Assembly: GCA_015059785.1 (NCBI GenBank)
Contig: SUZS01000020.1
Location: 1-42,398, forward strand
DNA length: 42,398 nucleotides
Reading direction: 5' to 3'
Origin: Rikenellaceae bacterium
GTDB taxonomy: Bacteria > Bacteroidota > Bacteroidia > Bacteroidales > Rikenellaceae
Positions within the stretch are counted from its first letter, which is position 1; every line of letters begins with the position of its first letter. A program made the position numbers and the translations under genes. Below the pieces are notes generated by a model, which saw nothing but the letters and a program-made list of their open reading frames with translations, ran no database searches and was not told where the DNA came from. This document shows positions 15,506 to 24,068 of the stretch, one piece after another.

Positions 15506-15696
15506 CCCGCTTTTTGAAAAAAGCAGGGCGTGCAAAAACTTTCGGAAAAACTTCGTTTTTCTTCCGTGCTGATGCGGATTTAGGGTAACTCTGCGAGTTA
15601 TTGAAACAAAAAATAGACCTTTTTCAGTTTTCAAGCAAGCTTGACCTGAAAGGTCTATTTTTCATTTCACTGCCTTGCGGCAGCAACCTAAATCCG
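15506..15696. repeat. Multi-hairpin junction element, copy 2
   Basis: A first hairpin (CCCGCTTTTT with AAAAAAGCAGGG) is followed by the same 10-bp closing stem as copy 1: CGGATTTAGG at 15575-15584 with CCTAAATCCG at 15687-15696. Inside are TAACTCTGCGAGTTA (15586-15600), AAAAATAGACCT (15609-15620) with AGGTCTATTTTT (15651-15662), and CTGCCTTGCGGCAG (15670-15683). Compared with copy 1, every internal stem has changed on both sides and stayed paired, and the CTTGCGG and CTCTGCGAG hairpins have traded places. Confidence 0.85.
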
Positions 15697-15764
15697 AACA
15701 AACACACAGACGAAGTCTGTACCTCTTAAAAGCTAATGGCTAATGGCTAACAGCTAACAGCCAA

Positions 15765-15890
15765 TTTTGTCGTCAGAGTTTGCCAGATATGGTGCATCGT
15801 GAAAAAAAGCAGTGGCGGATAGTACTCAAAGGTACAGCCGCCACTGTTTTTTAAGGGATGTGCCGTAGGTGGCACACTATCACGACAAAA
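15765..15890. repeat. 126-bp long palindrome, copy 2
   Basis: It has the same length, ends (TTTTGTCGT, ACGACAAAA) and centre (GTGGCGGATAGTACTC, AAAGGTACAGCCGCCAC) as the copy at 7213. The outer arm differs: TTGCCA with TGGCA replaces GGGGCA with TGCCCC. Its right end touches the stop codon at 15891-15893. Heptad repeats (GCTAATGGCTAATGGCTAAC) precede it. With the multi-hairpin element it fills the 15497-15890 gap; no gene is present there. Confidence 0.85.
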
Positions 15891-18800
15891 TTACTTTACA
15901 ACGATCTGGATATCATCAATCAAGAAACGCTTTGACTTACAACGGATGATAACATTATCACCAGGAGCAAGAGTAACATCTGCAGTGTAAGTAGTCCACT
16001 TACCGTCGTATAGATAGTTGCTACCATCAGTAAATGATGAGCAAGATACTGGAAGCTTAATCTCCTTAACCTCAGTAAAGTTACCTGCGTGACCAACCTC
16101 GATACCGATAACTGGCTCGTCAGTTACAACAGAGCAAGCCTTGAATGAGAATGTACAAGGTGTACCCTCAGCAGCAAGAAGTGCGCTGTTAAGAACTGGA
16201 GTAGAGATGTAGTTGTAAGTCTCAGAACCAGCACCAATCTTGATGTAACCCTGGTGAGGTGATACAGAGTCTGACATATGCCAGCCCTGAAGTGAACCAG
16301 CCTTTGCAGTACCTACATAGTTACCTGGAGAGTCAGCAGTGTACTTCTCCTCGCCATTTACGAATGGAGCCTTCTCGTTGTAACCCCAAGTACCGAGCAG
16401 GTGAGAAGTTGTACCAGGATATACGCACCAGTTCTCTGCATTAACGAAGTTGTGAGGATTCTCAACATCCTTCTTGCTAGAGATAAGAGGTGTTGTACCT
16501 GCAGTGTAGTTGATGAAGTCCATCTGCATTGTGATATCATCAAAGCCCTGGAAGATAACCTCCTTAGCGTCAGCAACGTGTGCAGGCTCAGTCTTGCAAG
16601 AGAATACTGGAGACCACTCTGAAGCACCCATAGGGAAGTTCATTGATACACCATTAGTCTTAACATCACCAAGAGCAACAGTCTTAATGCGGAAATAGTA
16701 AGTAGTTGCAGCCTGGAGCTGACCTACAGTAATACCAGTAGGAGCTGTAAGGTTTGAACCACCACTCTTACCATACCAAGAAGTAGCAGCGAAAGAAGTT
16801 ACGCCTGAAGCACCCTGACCGTCACGGCAGTAGATGTCGTAAACAAGGTTAGTCATAGCTTCGTCAGTAGCAACCTGAACAGCGTAAGCACGCTTGTCGT
16901 TAGTACCACCAGGGATAAGGTCAGTCCAGCTGATAGAGAGTGTAGTAGGACCTACATTATCAGTGTTCTGCCAAATCTTTGCAGTCTTACCAGATACAGC
17001 AACTGGCTCTGAAGGCTCATAACCAGCAGCAACACCCTTAACCTCAAGTGCGAAGTCTGCATCAAGACCAAGGTTTGCGTCTACGCGGTATACAGTGTTA
17101 GTGTCAGAAGTAGATACAAGAACAGCGTCAAGCTTTGTACCATTCTGGAATACCTCATAACCCTCTGCCTTAAGAACATTAGTTACATTGATCCATACCC
17201 AACCGAAACCAGGAACAGCAGCTACCTCTGGAGTAGCAATCTTCTTAATCTCAGCAAGAGTCTTGAATGGAACTGGCTCGCAGAATACAGACTCAACCTC
17301 ACCAGCGATAGCCTTAATGCGAACTGAGTACTCAGTCTCAAATGAAAGACCCTCGATAGTAGCCTCTGTCTCAGCTGTTGCAGGAAGTGCAGTCCAGATT
17401 GGCTGACCACAAGCATCACAAATGTTAGTATACTCAACAACATACTGCTCTGCGCTGTTAACCTTATCCCAAGTTACCTTTGCAGTAGTATCAGTAGGAG
17501 TGATAACTACATTCTTAGGAGCCTGGAGCTTAAGGTCACCATAGCTAACAACCTTAATCTCGATGTTATCAATGTAGAAACGGTGCTGACCAGAAACACC
17601 ATTACGGTGACCACCGACAGCAAGGCGTGCGCCATTGTTGATGTTATCAATAGAAACGGTGTAACGAGTCCAAGCATCAGTAAGGTTGATAGTAGTTACA
17701 GCTATACGGTCTGAAGCAGTTACATAGCTATTGCTAGCGTTGTCAGCCTGAGTACAACCGTTAAGAACCTCAACGATGATTACACCTGGGTCAAGACCCT
17801 TGCTTGCATCCTCTGGATAAGCATCATAGATAGCAGCATCGAATGAGAGCTCAACTGTAGCAGTCTGCTGGAGGCAAGTGATCTCTGGAGCAACAAGCCA
17901 AGCACACTTTGAAGATGCACCCATCTTAACGTGACCTGCGCGTGCGCAAACAGCACCATTAGTGTTATCCTCTGACATCATACCCCACTGGCTAAGACGA
18001 GTGATAGCGATGTACTTCTTAATAGTGTTGAACATACCAACCTCTACAGAAGGGTCAACGAGGTAGCAACCACGACCCTCAACATCGTTAGCAACTGGAT
18101 CCTCACCCTGTGCAATCCAACGAGCATCCATGAGGTTACGGTTGTCGTAAGAGTAGTTAGAAGCACCACGGGAGAGGTCAGCAGTAATGAAGAGGTCAGA
18201 GAAGTCCTCATAAAGGATTACATCACCTGGGTTAGCAGGAGCTGAAGGCATAGTAACAACCTTTGAAGCCTCAGTCTTGAAGGTAGTTGGAGCAACTGGC
18301 TCAGTACCCTCTGTTACATTCTGAACAAGAACATTGTACTCTGTCTCAGGCTCAAGAGCTGTGAGAAGGAATGAGCAACCGTTGTATGAATCAGAAGTCC
18401 AAATATCAGAATTTGCAGGGATGTTCCAGCTAACTACGAGGTCATTACCCTTCTTAAGGATAATCTTGTATGCGTTAGCGAAGTCAGCGCTGTGGTTCTT
18501 CCAGTCAGAGCCAGACCAAGTAACGATAGCCTCAGAAGCACTCTTGTAAGAGATCTTTACAGTTGGAGGAGTCTTGTCATCAAGCTCTGTTGGAGCTACG
18601 ATACCCTTACCAACCTTAATGTGAGCGAGCTCACCAGCATCGTCAGTAACCCATACCCACTCAGAGTAGTTTGAGCCAGGGTAGTTAGCGCGAACACGAA
18701 GCATATACTGCTTACCAGTTGCAAGACCGTCAAAGAGAATCTGGTCACAAGCAGTCTCGTTAGCATCGATGTTTGGTGAACCAAGATAGTTTGATGTTGC

Positions 18801-19112
18801 CAAAAGAACAACAGATGAAGAAGAATACTGGTCTGGAGTGATAAAGTCATGCAACTCACCCTCCTCCATTGTATCCATATTCGGTCTAACTACCTGCGCA
18901 GTGAACGAACTTGCACCTGCAGCGATAGCAGACGATGCATCCCAAGTAAGCGCGAGAGCGGTCTTTGAAGAGGCACCTGCATCCCATGTTACGCTACCTG
19001 GAGCTGTCAAATTTGCTTTAACACCGCAGTCTACGTCAGGCGTATCTGTACATGCACCAAACACAACTGACAGGCAAGCAAATGCAGCTATAAGTTTGCG
19101 ATTGAATTTCAT
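15891..19112 (-). CDS. Large surface lipoprotein with fibronectin type III domains
   Basis: A 1073-residue protein starting with a lipoprotein signal (MKFNRKLIAAFACLSVVFGAC, lipid-bearing cysteine at 21). Fibronectin-III-like repeats are seen at about 30-160, 185-280, 530-615 and in later segments (for example APKNVVITPTDTTAKVTWDK, and FETEYSVRIKAIAGE). Two longer beta-rich parts, about 295-525 and 850-1073, each open with a phrase like VILYEDFSD or VIFQGFDD and end FYIDNIEI or FLIDDIQI, as in jelly-roll ligand-binding modules. No catalytic motif is evident. It likely sits on the outer membrane and binds a substrate for the divergent SusCD system, from which it is separated by the recombinase gene. 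Confidence 0.88.
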   Translation of the reverse strand: MKFNRKLIAAFACLSVVFGACTDTPDVDCGVKANLTAPGSVTWDAGASSKTALALTWDASSAIAAGASSFTAQVVRPNMDTMEEGELHDFITPDQYSSSSVVLLATSNYLGSPNIDANETACDQILFDGLATGKQYMLRVRANYPGSNYSEWVWVTDDAGELAHIKVGKGIVAPTELDDKTPPTVKISYKSASEAIVTWSGSDWKNHSADFANAYKIILKKGNDLVVSWNIPANSDIWTSDSYNGCSFLLTALEPETEYNVLVQNVTEGTEPVAPTTFKTEASKVVTMPSAPANPGDVILYEDFSDLFITADLSRGASNYSYDNRNLMDARWIAQGEDPVANDVEGRGCYLVDPSVEVGMFNTIKKYIAITRLSQWGMMSEDNTNGAVCARAGHVKMGASSKCAWLVAPEITCLQQTATVELSFDAAIYDAYPEDASKGLDPGVIIVEVLNGCTQADNASNSYVTASDRIAVTTINLTDAWTRYTVSIDNINNGARLAVGGHRNGVSGQHRFYIDNIEIKVVSYGDLKLQAPKNVVITPTDTTAKVTWDKVNSAEQYVVEYTNICDACGQPIWTALPATAETEATIEGLSFETEYSVRIKAIAGEVESVFCEPVPFKTLAEIKKIATPEVAAVPGFGWVWINVTNVLKAEGYEVFQNGTKLDAVLVSTSDTNTVYRVDANLGLDADFALEVKGVAAGYEPSEPVAVSGKTAKIWQNTDNVGPTTLSISWTDLIPGGTNDKRAYAVQVATDEAMTNLVYDIYCRDGQGASGVTSFAATSWYGKSGGSNLTAPTGITVGQLQAATTYYFRIKTVALGDVKTNGVSMNFPMGASEWSPVFSCKTEPAHVADAKEVIFQGFDDITMQMDFINYTAGTTPLISSKKDVENPHNFVNAENWCVYPGTTSHLLGTWGYNEKAPFVNGEEKYTADSPGNYVGTAKAGSLQGWHMSDSVSPHQGYIKIGAGSETYNYISTPVLNSALLAAEGTPCTFSFKACSVVTDEPVIGIEVGHAGNFTEVKEIKLPVSCSSFTDGSNYLYDGKWTTYTADVTLAPGDNVIIRCKSKRFLIDDIQIVVK

Positions 19113-19276
19113 AAAAAAATTTTTTTACTGGTTGATACAAATAAAATACAACAAAAATCAAGGTAAGGCTAAAAGCCCCTCCTTAATTCTCGTTATCCCG
19201 ACTTTGAACTCAACAAAGACGACGTACGAATGCACGAATCAAACCCTTGCCGAGGCGTATATTTCAAACTGTATCA

Positions 19277-19308
19277 CAAATGTAAAGCAAATTTTACAAA
19301 CTACCAAA
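19277..19308 (-). promoter_or_regulatory. Promoter of the fibronectin-III lipoprotein
   Basis: A leftward -7 box TACATTTG (19284-19277) has TTTG at 19308-19305, 20 bp upstream. The leader would be about 160 nt. The rest of the 19113-19424 gap is AT-rich with no gene. Confidence 0.7.
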
Positions 19309-19424
19309 CATTTTATTAAAAATCTATCCTTTTTACCTATTTTTTAATACTTTTTGAACTCTAATTACCTCAAAACACCCAAAAACAAGTTAAAAATTTT
19401 AATAATTAAAAAATTTTAATAACT

Positions 19425-20324
19425 ATGAAATCAAAAAGTAGCGTTACACTTTTAAGCTACACGACTCATTTAGCGGAGCAGCTAAGTCGTTACAATCGTG
19501 AGCGCACAGCCGAGACATACACTGCAGCAACAAAGAGCTTAATAGCCTTCTTAGGTGGCAGTGACATCCCGCTCAGTCAGATAGGGTGCGCAACTATCAC
19601 CTCATACGAGGCACACCTGCGTCTGAAGGGGCTAACGACAAACACCACATCGTTCTACATCAGGAATTTACGTGCCATATACAACCACGCCGTAGATGAT
19701 GGCATAATCAATGACGCACAACCATTTAGACGCGCCTACACAGGCACGTGCAAGACCCAGAAGCGAGCCATAGATGCGGCATCAATACGCAAGATAGCCA
19801 ACTTTCAGAGCGACAACATCGCCCTACAGAGTGCAGCCGACCTATTCATGTTCAGCTTTTACGCCCGTGGCATGGCTTTTACCGACATTGCAACCTTGAA
19901 GTGGCAGAATATCAGCAACGGCTACCTCAGATACAAGCGACACAAGACGGGGCAGACGATTGTAATTGAGTGGAATGAGCATCTACAGCGAATAGCCCAG
20001 AAGTACCAACAAGGCTCAAGTGCTTACATCTTTCCGATAATCAAAGGGGTAAATCCTCGCCGCGAGTATCTCAGCGCGTCGCACGCTATAAACCTGAATC
20101 TCAAGAAGATAGCCCAGAGGCTCGGCATAGCAACAACGCTCACCTTCTACGTAGCTCGTCACAGTTGGGCAAGCATAGCCTACACCATCCAGATTCCAGT
20201 TCCGACAATCAGTCGTGCCTTAGGACACAACAGCGAGTCCACCACCAGAATATATCTCGCGTCATTAGATAATTCGGCAGTGGACAACGCCAACAGGTTG
20301 GTTTTGGAATCGGTCTCTTTTTAA
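19425..20324 (+). CDS. Tyrosine recombinase
   Basis: The 299-residue site-specific recombinase has an N-terminal SAM-like core-binding domain (about 10-105) and a C-terminal catalytic domain. Active-site residues seen are R148 (FYARGMAFTD), K174 (RHKTGQ), R245 in FYVARHSWAS, H268 in RALGHNS and the nucleophile Y277. The box-II histidine is replaced by tyrosine (YVAR instead of HxLR), a change I recall as frequent in Bacteroidetes enzymes. The final codons and stop lie inside the left 17-bp inverted repeat of the adjoining segment, and the repeat is perfect, so inversion would not alter the protein. The location implies that it inverts the susC promoter. The upstream A+T-rich stretch contains a near-repeat of AAAAATTTTAATAA. 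Confidence 0.93.
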   Translation: MKSKSSVTLLSYTTHLAEQLSRYNRERTAETYTAATKSLIAFLGGSDIPLSQIGCATITSYEAHLRLKGLTTNTTSFYIRNLRAIYNHAVDDGIINDAQPFRRAYTGTCKTQKRAIDAASIRKIANFQSDNIALQSAADLFMFSFYARGMAFTDIATLKWQNISNGYLRYKRHKTGQTIVIEWNEHLQRIAQKYQQGSSAYIFPIIKGVNPRREYLSASHAINLNLKKIAQRLGIATTLTFYVARHSWASIAYTIQIPVPTISRALGHNSESTTRIYLASLDNSAVDNANRLVLESVSF

Positions 20325-20480
20325 GAGAGGGAAAGAGATAATAAATCAGATAGTTACAACCTTTTTGTGCATAAATTTGAAAAACCTTAACACCCAAACA
20401 GATTAAAAAAAAACGAAAAAAATTTGCACAATGAGAAAAAATAACTATCTTTGTTCTCGCATACCTCTCTTAAAAAGAGA
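20314..20480. repeat. Invertible promoter segment bounded by 17-bp inverted repeats
   Basis: TCTCTTTTTAAGAGAGG at 20314-20330 is repeated exactly in reverse complement at 20464-20480. The 133 bp between them carry the complete susC promoter. Each repeat also has an inner dyad (CTCTT, TT, AAGAG-like), as expected for a tyrosine recombinase crossover site. In the orientation given, the promoter faces susC (ON); flipped, it would face the recombinase 3' end and leave susC without this promoter. The left repeat covers the recombinase stop codon. Confidence 0.85.
20423..20453 (+). promoter_or_regulatory. susC promoter, inside invertible segment
   Basis: TTTG at 20423-20426 and TATCTTTG at 20446-20453 are 19 bp apart, the canonical Bacteroidetes arrangement. 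The start would be near 20459, giving a leader of about 185 nt that includes the right inverted repeat and a small GTTGCATGCAAC palindrome. Confidence 0.85.
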
Positions 20481-20643
20481 TGTAGCGCAAAAAAGCAAAC
20501 AAAAAAACAAAATTTTTAACAAAAAAAAACAAAAACAACCTTAAAACCGTTATTCAGATTTTCAGTATGTTTCAGACTGTGCGCTCTTCTGAAGTTGCAT
20601 GCAACCGATGAAGAATTAAAAATTTAATTACAAACTGAAAATT

Positions 20644-23600
20644 ATGAAACACGTCTTACTATCGATTTCCGGAAGATTCGGAAAGGTGCTGACAGGTGTA
20701 CTGTGTGCGATCGCATTGCTCGCTGCAGGAAACGTAGTGGCACAGTCCCGAACTGTTTCCGGTACAGTTATCGACGCTGCAACTAAGGCTCCAATGCCAG
20801 GTGCAGCAATCGTTGTTAAGGGTACATCGACCGGTACTGCTACTGATGCTAACGGTCAGTACACCATCAGCGCTTCAGCTAACGCTGTTCTGGAGTGCTC
20901 ATTCTTCGGTTACAAAACTGTTGAAATTGCTGTCGGCAACCGCTCGGTTATCGACTTTTCTCTTACCGAGTCTAGCACTGCTGTAGACGAGGTAGTTGTC
21001 GTAGGTTACGGTACCCTCAAGAAGGCTCAGCTCGTAGGTGCAGTTGAGAACTTGGGTGGTGAGGAACTCGAGGGTCGTTCAACTTCTAACGTCTCTCGTT
21101 CACTCCAGGGTATGGTTCCAGGTCTTAACATCATGCCTCGTGACGGTAAGCCTACAAAGGGTGGTGACATCTATATCCGTGGTGGCTCACAGTCTGTATC
21201 TATGCGTTCTTCTGCTACCTCTGGTACTGGTAAGACCATCTCCCTCGGTCAGGGTGGTTCTGCACTGGTTCTCATCGACGGTGTTGAGGGTGACCTTAAC
21301 TCTGTAAACCCTGAGGACGTTGAGAACATCTCTGTACTTAAGGATGCTGCTTCTGCATCTGTATACGGTGCACGAGGTGGTTATGGTGTAATCCTCGTTA
21401 CCACTAAGACCCCTGCTAAGGATAAGGTTACAATCAACTATAACGGCTCTGTATCTCTTAACACTCGTACTGTAAAGTGGGAGGATAACTTGGAGGTAGA
21501 CGGTCACATTTGGTTGGAGAACTTTGAGCAGTACTTCCAGAATGACTCTCGTACCCCAACCTCTACTGGTAAGCTCCCAGGTAACGTGAACAACCGTTCT
21601 GATACCTTCGGTACTGTTATCGGTGTTGATGAGAATGGCAACGAGGTTGAGCGTCCATATAAGGAGGAGATGCGCCTTCGTAAGACTGACAAGAACTATG
21701 CTCTCTATGGCGTTGAGCACGGTTATACTAAGGCTGGTAACTACGCTTACTACGGTTCAACTAACTGGATCGACCTCTTCTACAAGGATCTCAATGTAAG
21801 CCACGTTCACAACCTCTCAGTTTCTGGTGCTTCTGAGCGCGTTAAGTACTCTATCTCAGGTCGTTACTACAACCAGGATGGTATCTACGAGTTCAACAAC
21901 GAGCAGTACAACCAGTACAACCTCCGTGCTAAGGGTGAGGTTAAGGTGTTCAAGTGGCTCACACTGGGTAACAACACCTCTATCTACCACCAGAAGTATC
22001 ACCAGCCAATGGTAACAGGTGGTGCACAGCCAATCCTTCGTCAGTTTGAGCACCGTGGTCAGCCTATCTACACTCCATACAACGAGGACGGTACACTTTC
22101 ATTCTATGGTGCTGCTGTAATGTACGGCGCATTCTCAGGTGACCAGTCATTCCAGGAGAACGTTAAGATGTACGCTTCTACCACTACTACTCTGACTGTA
22201 GAGCCTATCAAGGACGTACTCAAGGTTGTTGGTGACTTCACTTACAAGGCAGACCGTAACACTCAGCTCCGTGTATCTCCAATTCAGACTGGTTACTCTG
22301 GTCCTGGTGGTGCTGAGAACTACAACAACTCTTCTTACAAGTCTGACTGGCGTTACAACACCGATTACATCGCTGCAAATGCAGTCCTCACTTGGACTCC
22401 AAAACTTGGTAAGAACCACGACCTCAACGTAATGGCTGGTTGGAACCTTGAGTCTAAGAAGTATCGCCGTCTTTACCTCCAGCGTCTTGGTCTGATGGAC
22501 CCTACTCGTCCTTCATTTGAGCTTATGGACTCTCAGGAGTACTCTGTAGAGGATGACGGTTACGATCACAACTCAGTTGGTGTATTTGCCCGTGTAAACT
22601 ACTCACTCCTTGGTCGTTACATCTTCGAGTTCGCAGGTCGTTACGACGGTGAGTCACGCTTCCCTACTAACCAGCGTTGGGGATTCTTCCCTTCAGGTTC
22701 TATTGGTTGGCGTGTTGCTGACGAGCCTTGGATGGATTGGTCAGACGAGTGGCTTGACAACTTCAAGCTCCGCGCTAACGTAGGTTCACTTGGTAACTCT
22801 ATGATTGATGACTACGCATTTATGGACCTCTGGTCTGTAAGCAAGACCTCTGAGATCATCAACGGTTCTAAGGTTCCTTATGTAACTACTAATGGTATGG
22901 TTTCTCCATCACTTACTTGGGAGACCTCTACTACATACGATATCGGTTTGGATTTGGACTTCCTCCGCAACCGTCTCTCATTCTCTGGTGACATCTACTG
23001 GAAGTACACTACCGATATGATTACAACTGGTCCTGAGTATCCAGCTATCCTTGGTGAGGAGTCTCCACAGATCAACTACGGTACCCTTAAGACTAAGGGT
23101 TGGGAGGCAGCTCTGACATGGCGCGACAGCTTCAAGGCTGGTGGTAAGGACTTCAACTACTCTGTACGTTTTGCTATCTGGGATACTCGTATGTGGATCC
23201 ACAAGTTCTCTAACGAGTCAGGTAACATCTACGCATTCTACGAGGGTATGGAGCTTGGTGATGTATGGGGCTTCAGAACAGACGGTTACTTCCTCTCTAA
23301 CGAGGAGGCTCTGAACTGGTCTAAGGACTCATTCCACAAGAATGGTTCTAACTTCCGCGCATTTGCCGGTGACCTTAAGTTCCTCGACCTCAACGGCGAC
23401 GGTCAGATCAACACTGGTAAGGCTACTCTTGATGATCACGGTGACCTCGATATTATCGGTAACGAGCGTGCACGCTACCACTACGGTATCAACCTCTCTG
23501 GTAACTGGAACGGCATCGGACTGAGCATCTTCCTCCAGGGTGTTATGAAGCGTGACTGGTATCCTGATCAGGAGTCTGGTTTCTTCTGGGGTATGTACAA

Positions 23601-24057
23601 CCGTCCATACGACTACCTGCCAAAGGTACACCTTACAGACCGTGTAAATGTTGATTATTCAACTGAGAACTGGGTGGTAACTAATCCAGGTGCATACTGG
23701 ACTCGTCCTGTAGCTTATGCTGCAAACCGTAACGTAGGTCCTCTTGCATACGAGAATGACTACTACATGCAGAATGCTGCTTATCTCCGTGTTAAGAACA
23801 TCACTCTCGACTACACCTTCCCAAGCCAGCTGACTAAGAAGTGGCACATCGAGAAGCTGAAGGTTTACTTCACTGCTGAGAACCCATTCACATTCTCTCC
23901 AATCTTCAAGCATACAAATATGTTTGACCCAGAGGTTATCGGCGCTGGTGATACCGACTTTAACGACGGTGGTGCAACTGGTCTGTCTGGTTCTGGTCAG
24001 GGTTACTCATATCCAATGTTTAAGACCTTCACATTTGGTTTGAATATCACATTCTAA
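20644..24057 (+). CDS. SusC-like TonB-dependent outer-membrane transporter
   Basis: The 1137-residue protein has a signal peptide (about 1-34). A carboxypeptidase-regulatory-like N-terminal domain follows (about 36-118, VSGTVIDAATKAPMPGAAIVVKGTSTGT). A plug domain has VVVGYGTLKKAQLVGAV and ALVLIDGVEGDLNSVNPEDVENISVLKDAASASVYGARG (about 117-250), then a large beta-barrel ending in the aromatic LNITF. It would import a ligand captured by the SusD-like partner, driven by TonB. Codon choice is strongly biased (GGT, CGT, AAC), suggesting high expression when on. It is first in a three-gene operon under the invertible promoter. The substrate is unknown. Confidence 0.97.
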   Translation: MKHVLLSISGRFGKVLTGVLCAIALLAAGNVVAQSRTVSGTVIDAATKAPMPGAAIVVKGTSTGTATDANGQYTISASANAVLECSFFGYKTVEIAVGNRSVIDFSLTESSTAVDEVVVVGYGTLKKAQLVGAVENLGGEELEGRSTSNVSRSLQGMVPGLNIMPRDGKPTKGGDIYIRGGSQSVSMRSSATSGTGKTISLGQGGSALVLIDGVEGDLNSVNPEDVENISVLKDAASASVYGARGGYGVILVTTKTPAKDKVTINYNGSVSLNTRTVKWEDNLEVDGHIWLENFEQYFQNDSRTPTSTGKLPGNVNNRSDTFGTVIGVDENGNEVERPYKEEMRLRKTDKNYALYGVEHGYTKAGNYAYYGSTNWIDLFYKDLNVSHVHNLSVSGASERVKYSISGRYYNQDGIYEFNNEQYNQYNLRAKGEVKVFKWLTLGNNTSIYHQKYHQPMVTGGAQPILRQFEHRGQPIYTPYNEDGTLSFYGAAVMYGAFSGDQSFQENVKMYASTTTTLTVEPIKDVLKVVGDFTYKADRNTQLRVSPIQTGYSGPGGAENYNNSSYKSDWRYNTDYIAANAVLTWTPKLGKNHDLNVMAGWNLESKKYRRLYLQRLGLMDPTRPSFELMDSQEYSVEDDGYDHNSVGVFARVNYSLLGRYIFEFAGRYDGESRFPTNQRWGFFPSGSIGWRVADEPWMDWSDEWLDNFKLRANVGSLGNSMIDDYAFMDLWSVSKTSEIINGSKVPYVTTNGMVSPSLTWETSTTYDIGLDLDFLRNRLSFSGDIYWKYTTDMITTGPEYPAILGEESPQINYGTLKTKGWEAALTWRDSFKAGGKDFNYSVRFAIWDTRMWIHKFSNESGNIYAFYEGMELGDVWGFRTDGYFLSNEEALNWSKDSFHKNGSNFRAFAGDLKFLDLNGDGQINTGKATLDDHGDLDIIGNERARYHYGINLSGNWNGIGLSIFLQGVMKRDWYPDQESGFFWGMYNRPYDYLPKVHLTDRVNVDYSTENWVVTNPGAYWTRPVAYAANRNVGPLAYENDYYMQNAAYLRVKNITLDYTFPSQLTKKWHIEKLKVYFTAENPFTFSPIFKHTNMFDPEVIGAGDTDFNDGGATGLSGSGQGYSYPMFKTFTFGLNITF

Positions 24058-24068
24058 TGTATAATAGT

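Noticed and set aside
18838..19347. 169-codon plus-strand frame over the lipoprotein start
   Set aside because: Antisense to the signal peptide region and crosses the lipoprotein promoter; composition is not protein-like.
20372..20379. Second -7-like box TAAATTTG inside the invertible segment
   Set aside because: No TTTG box at a suitable distance; the box at 20446 has exact 19-bp spacing and is much stronger.
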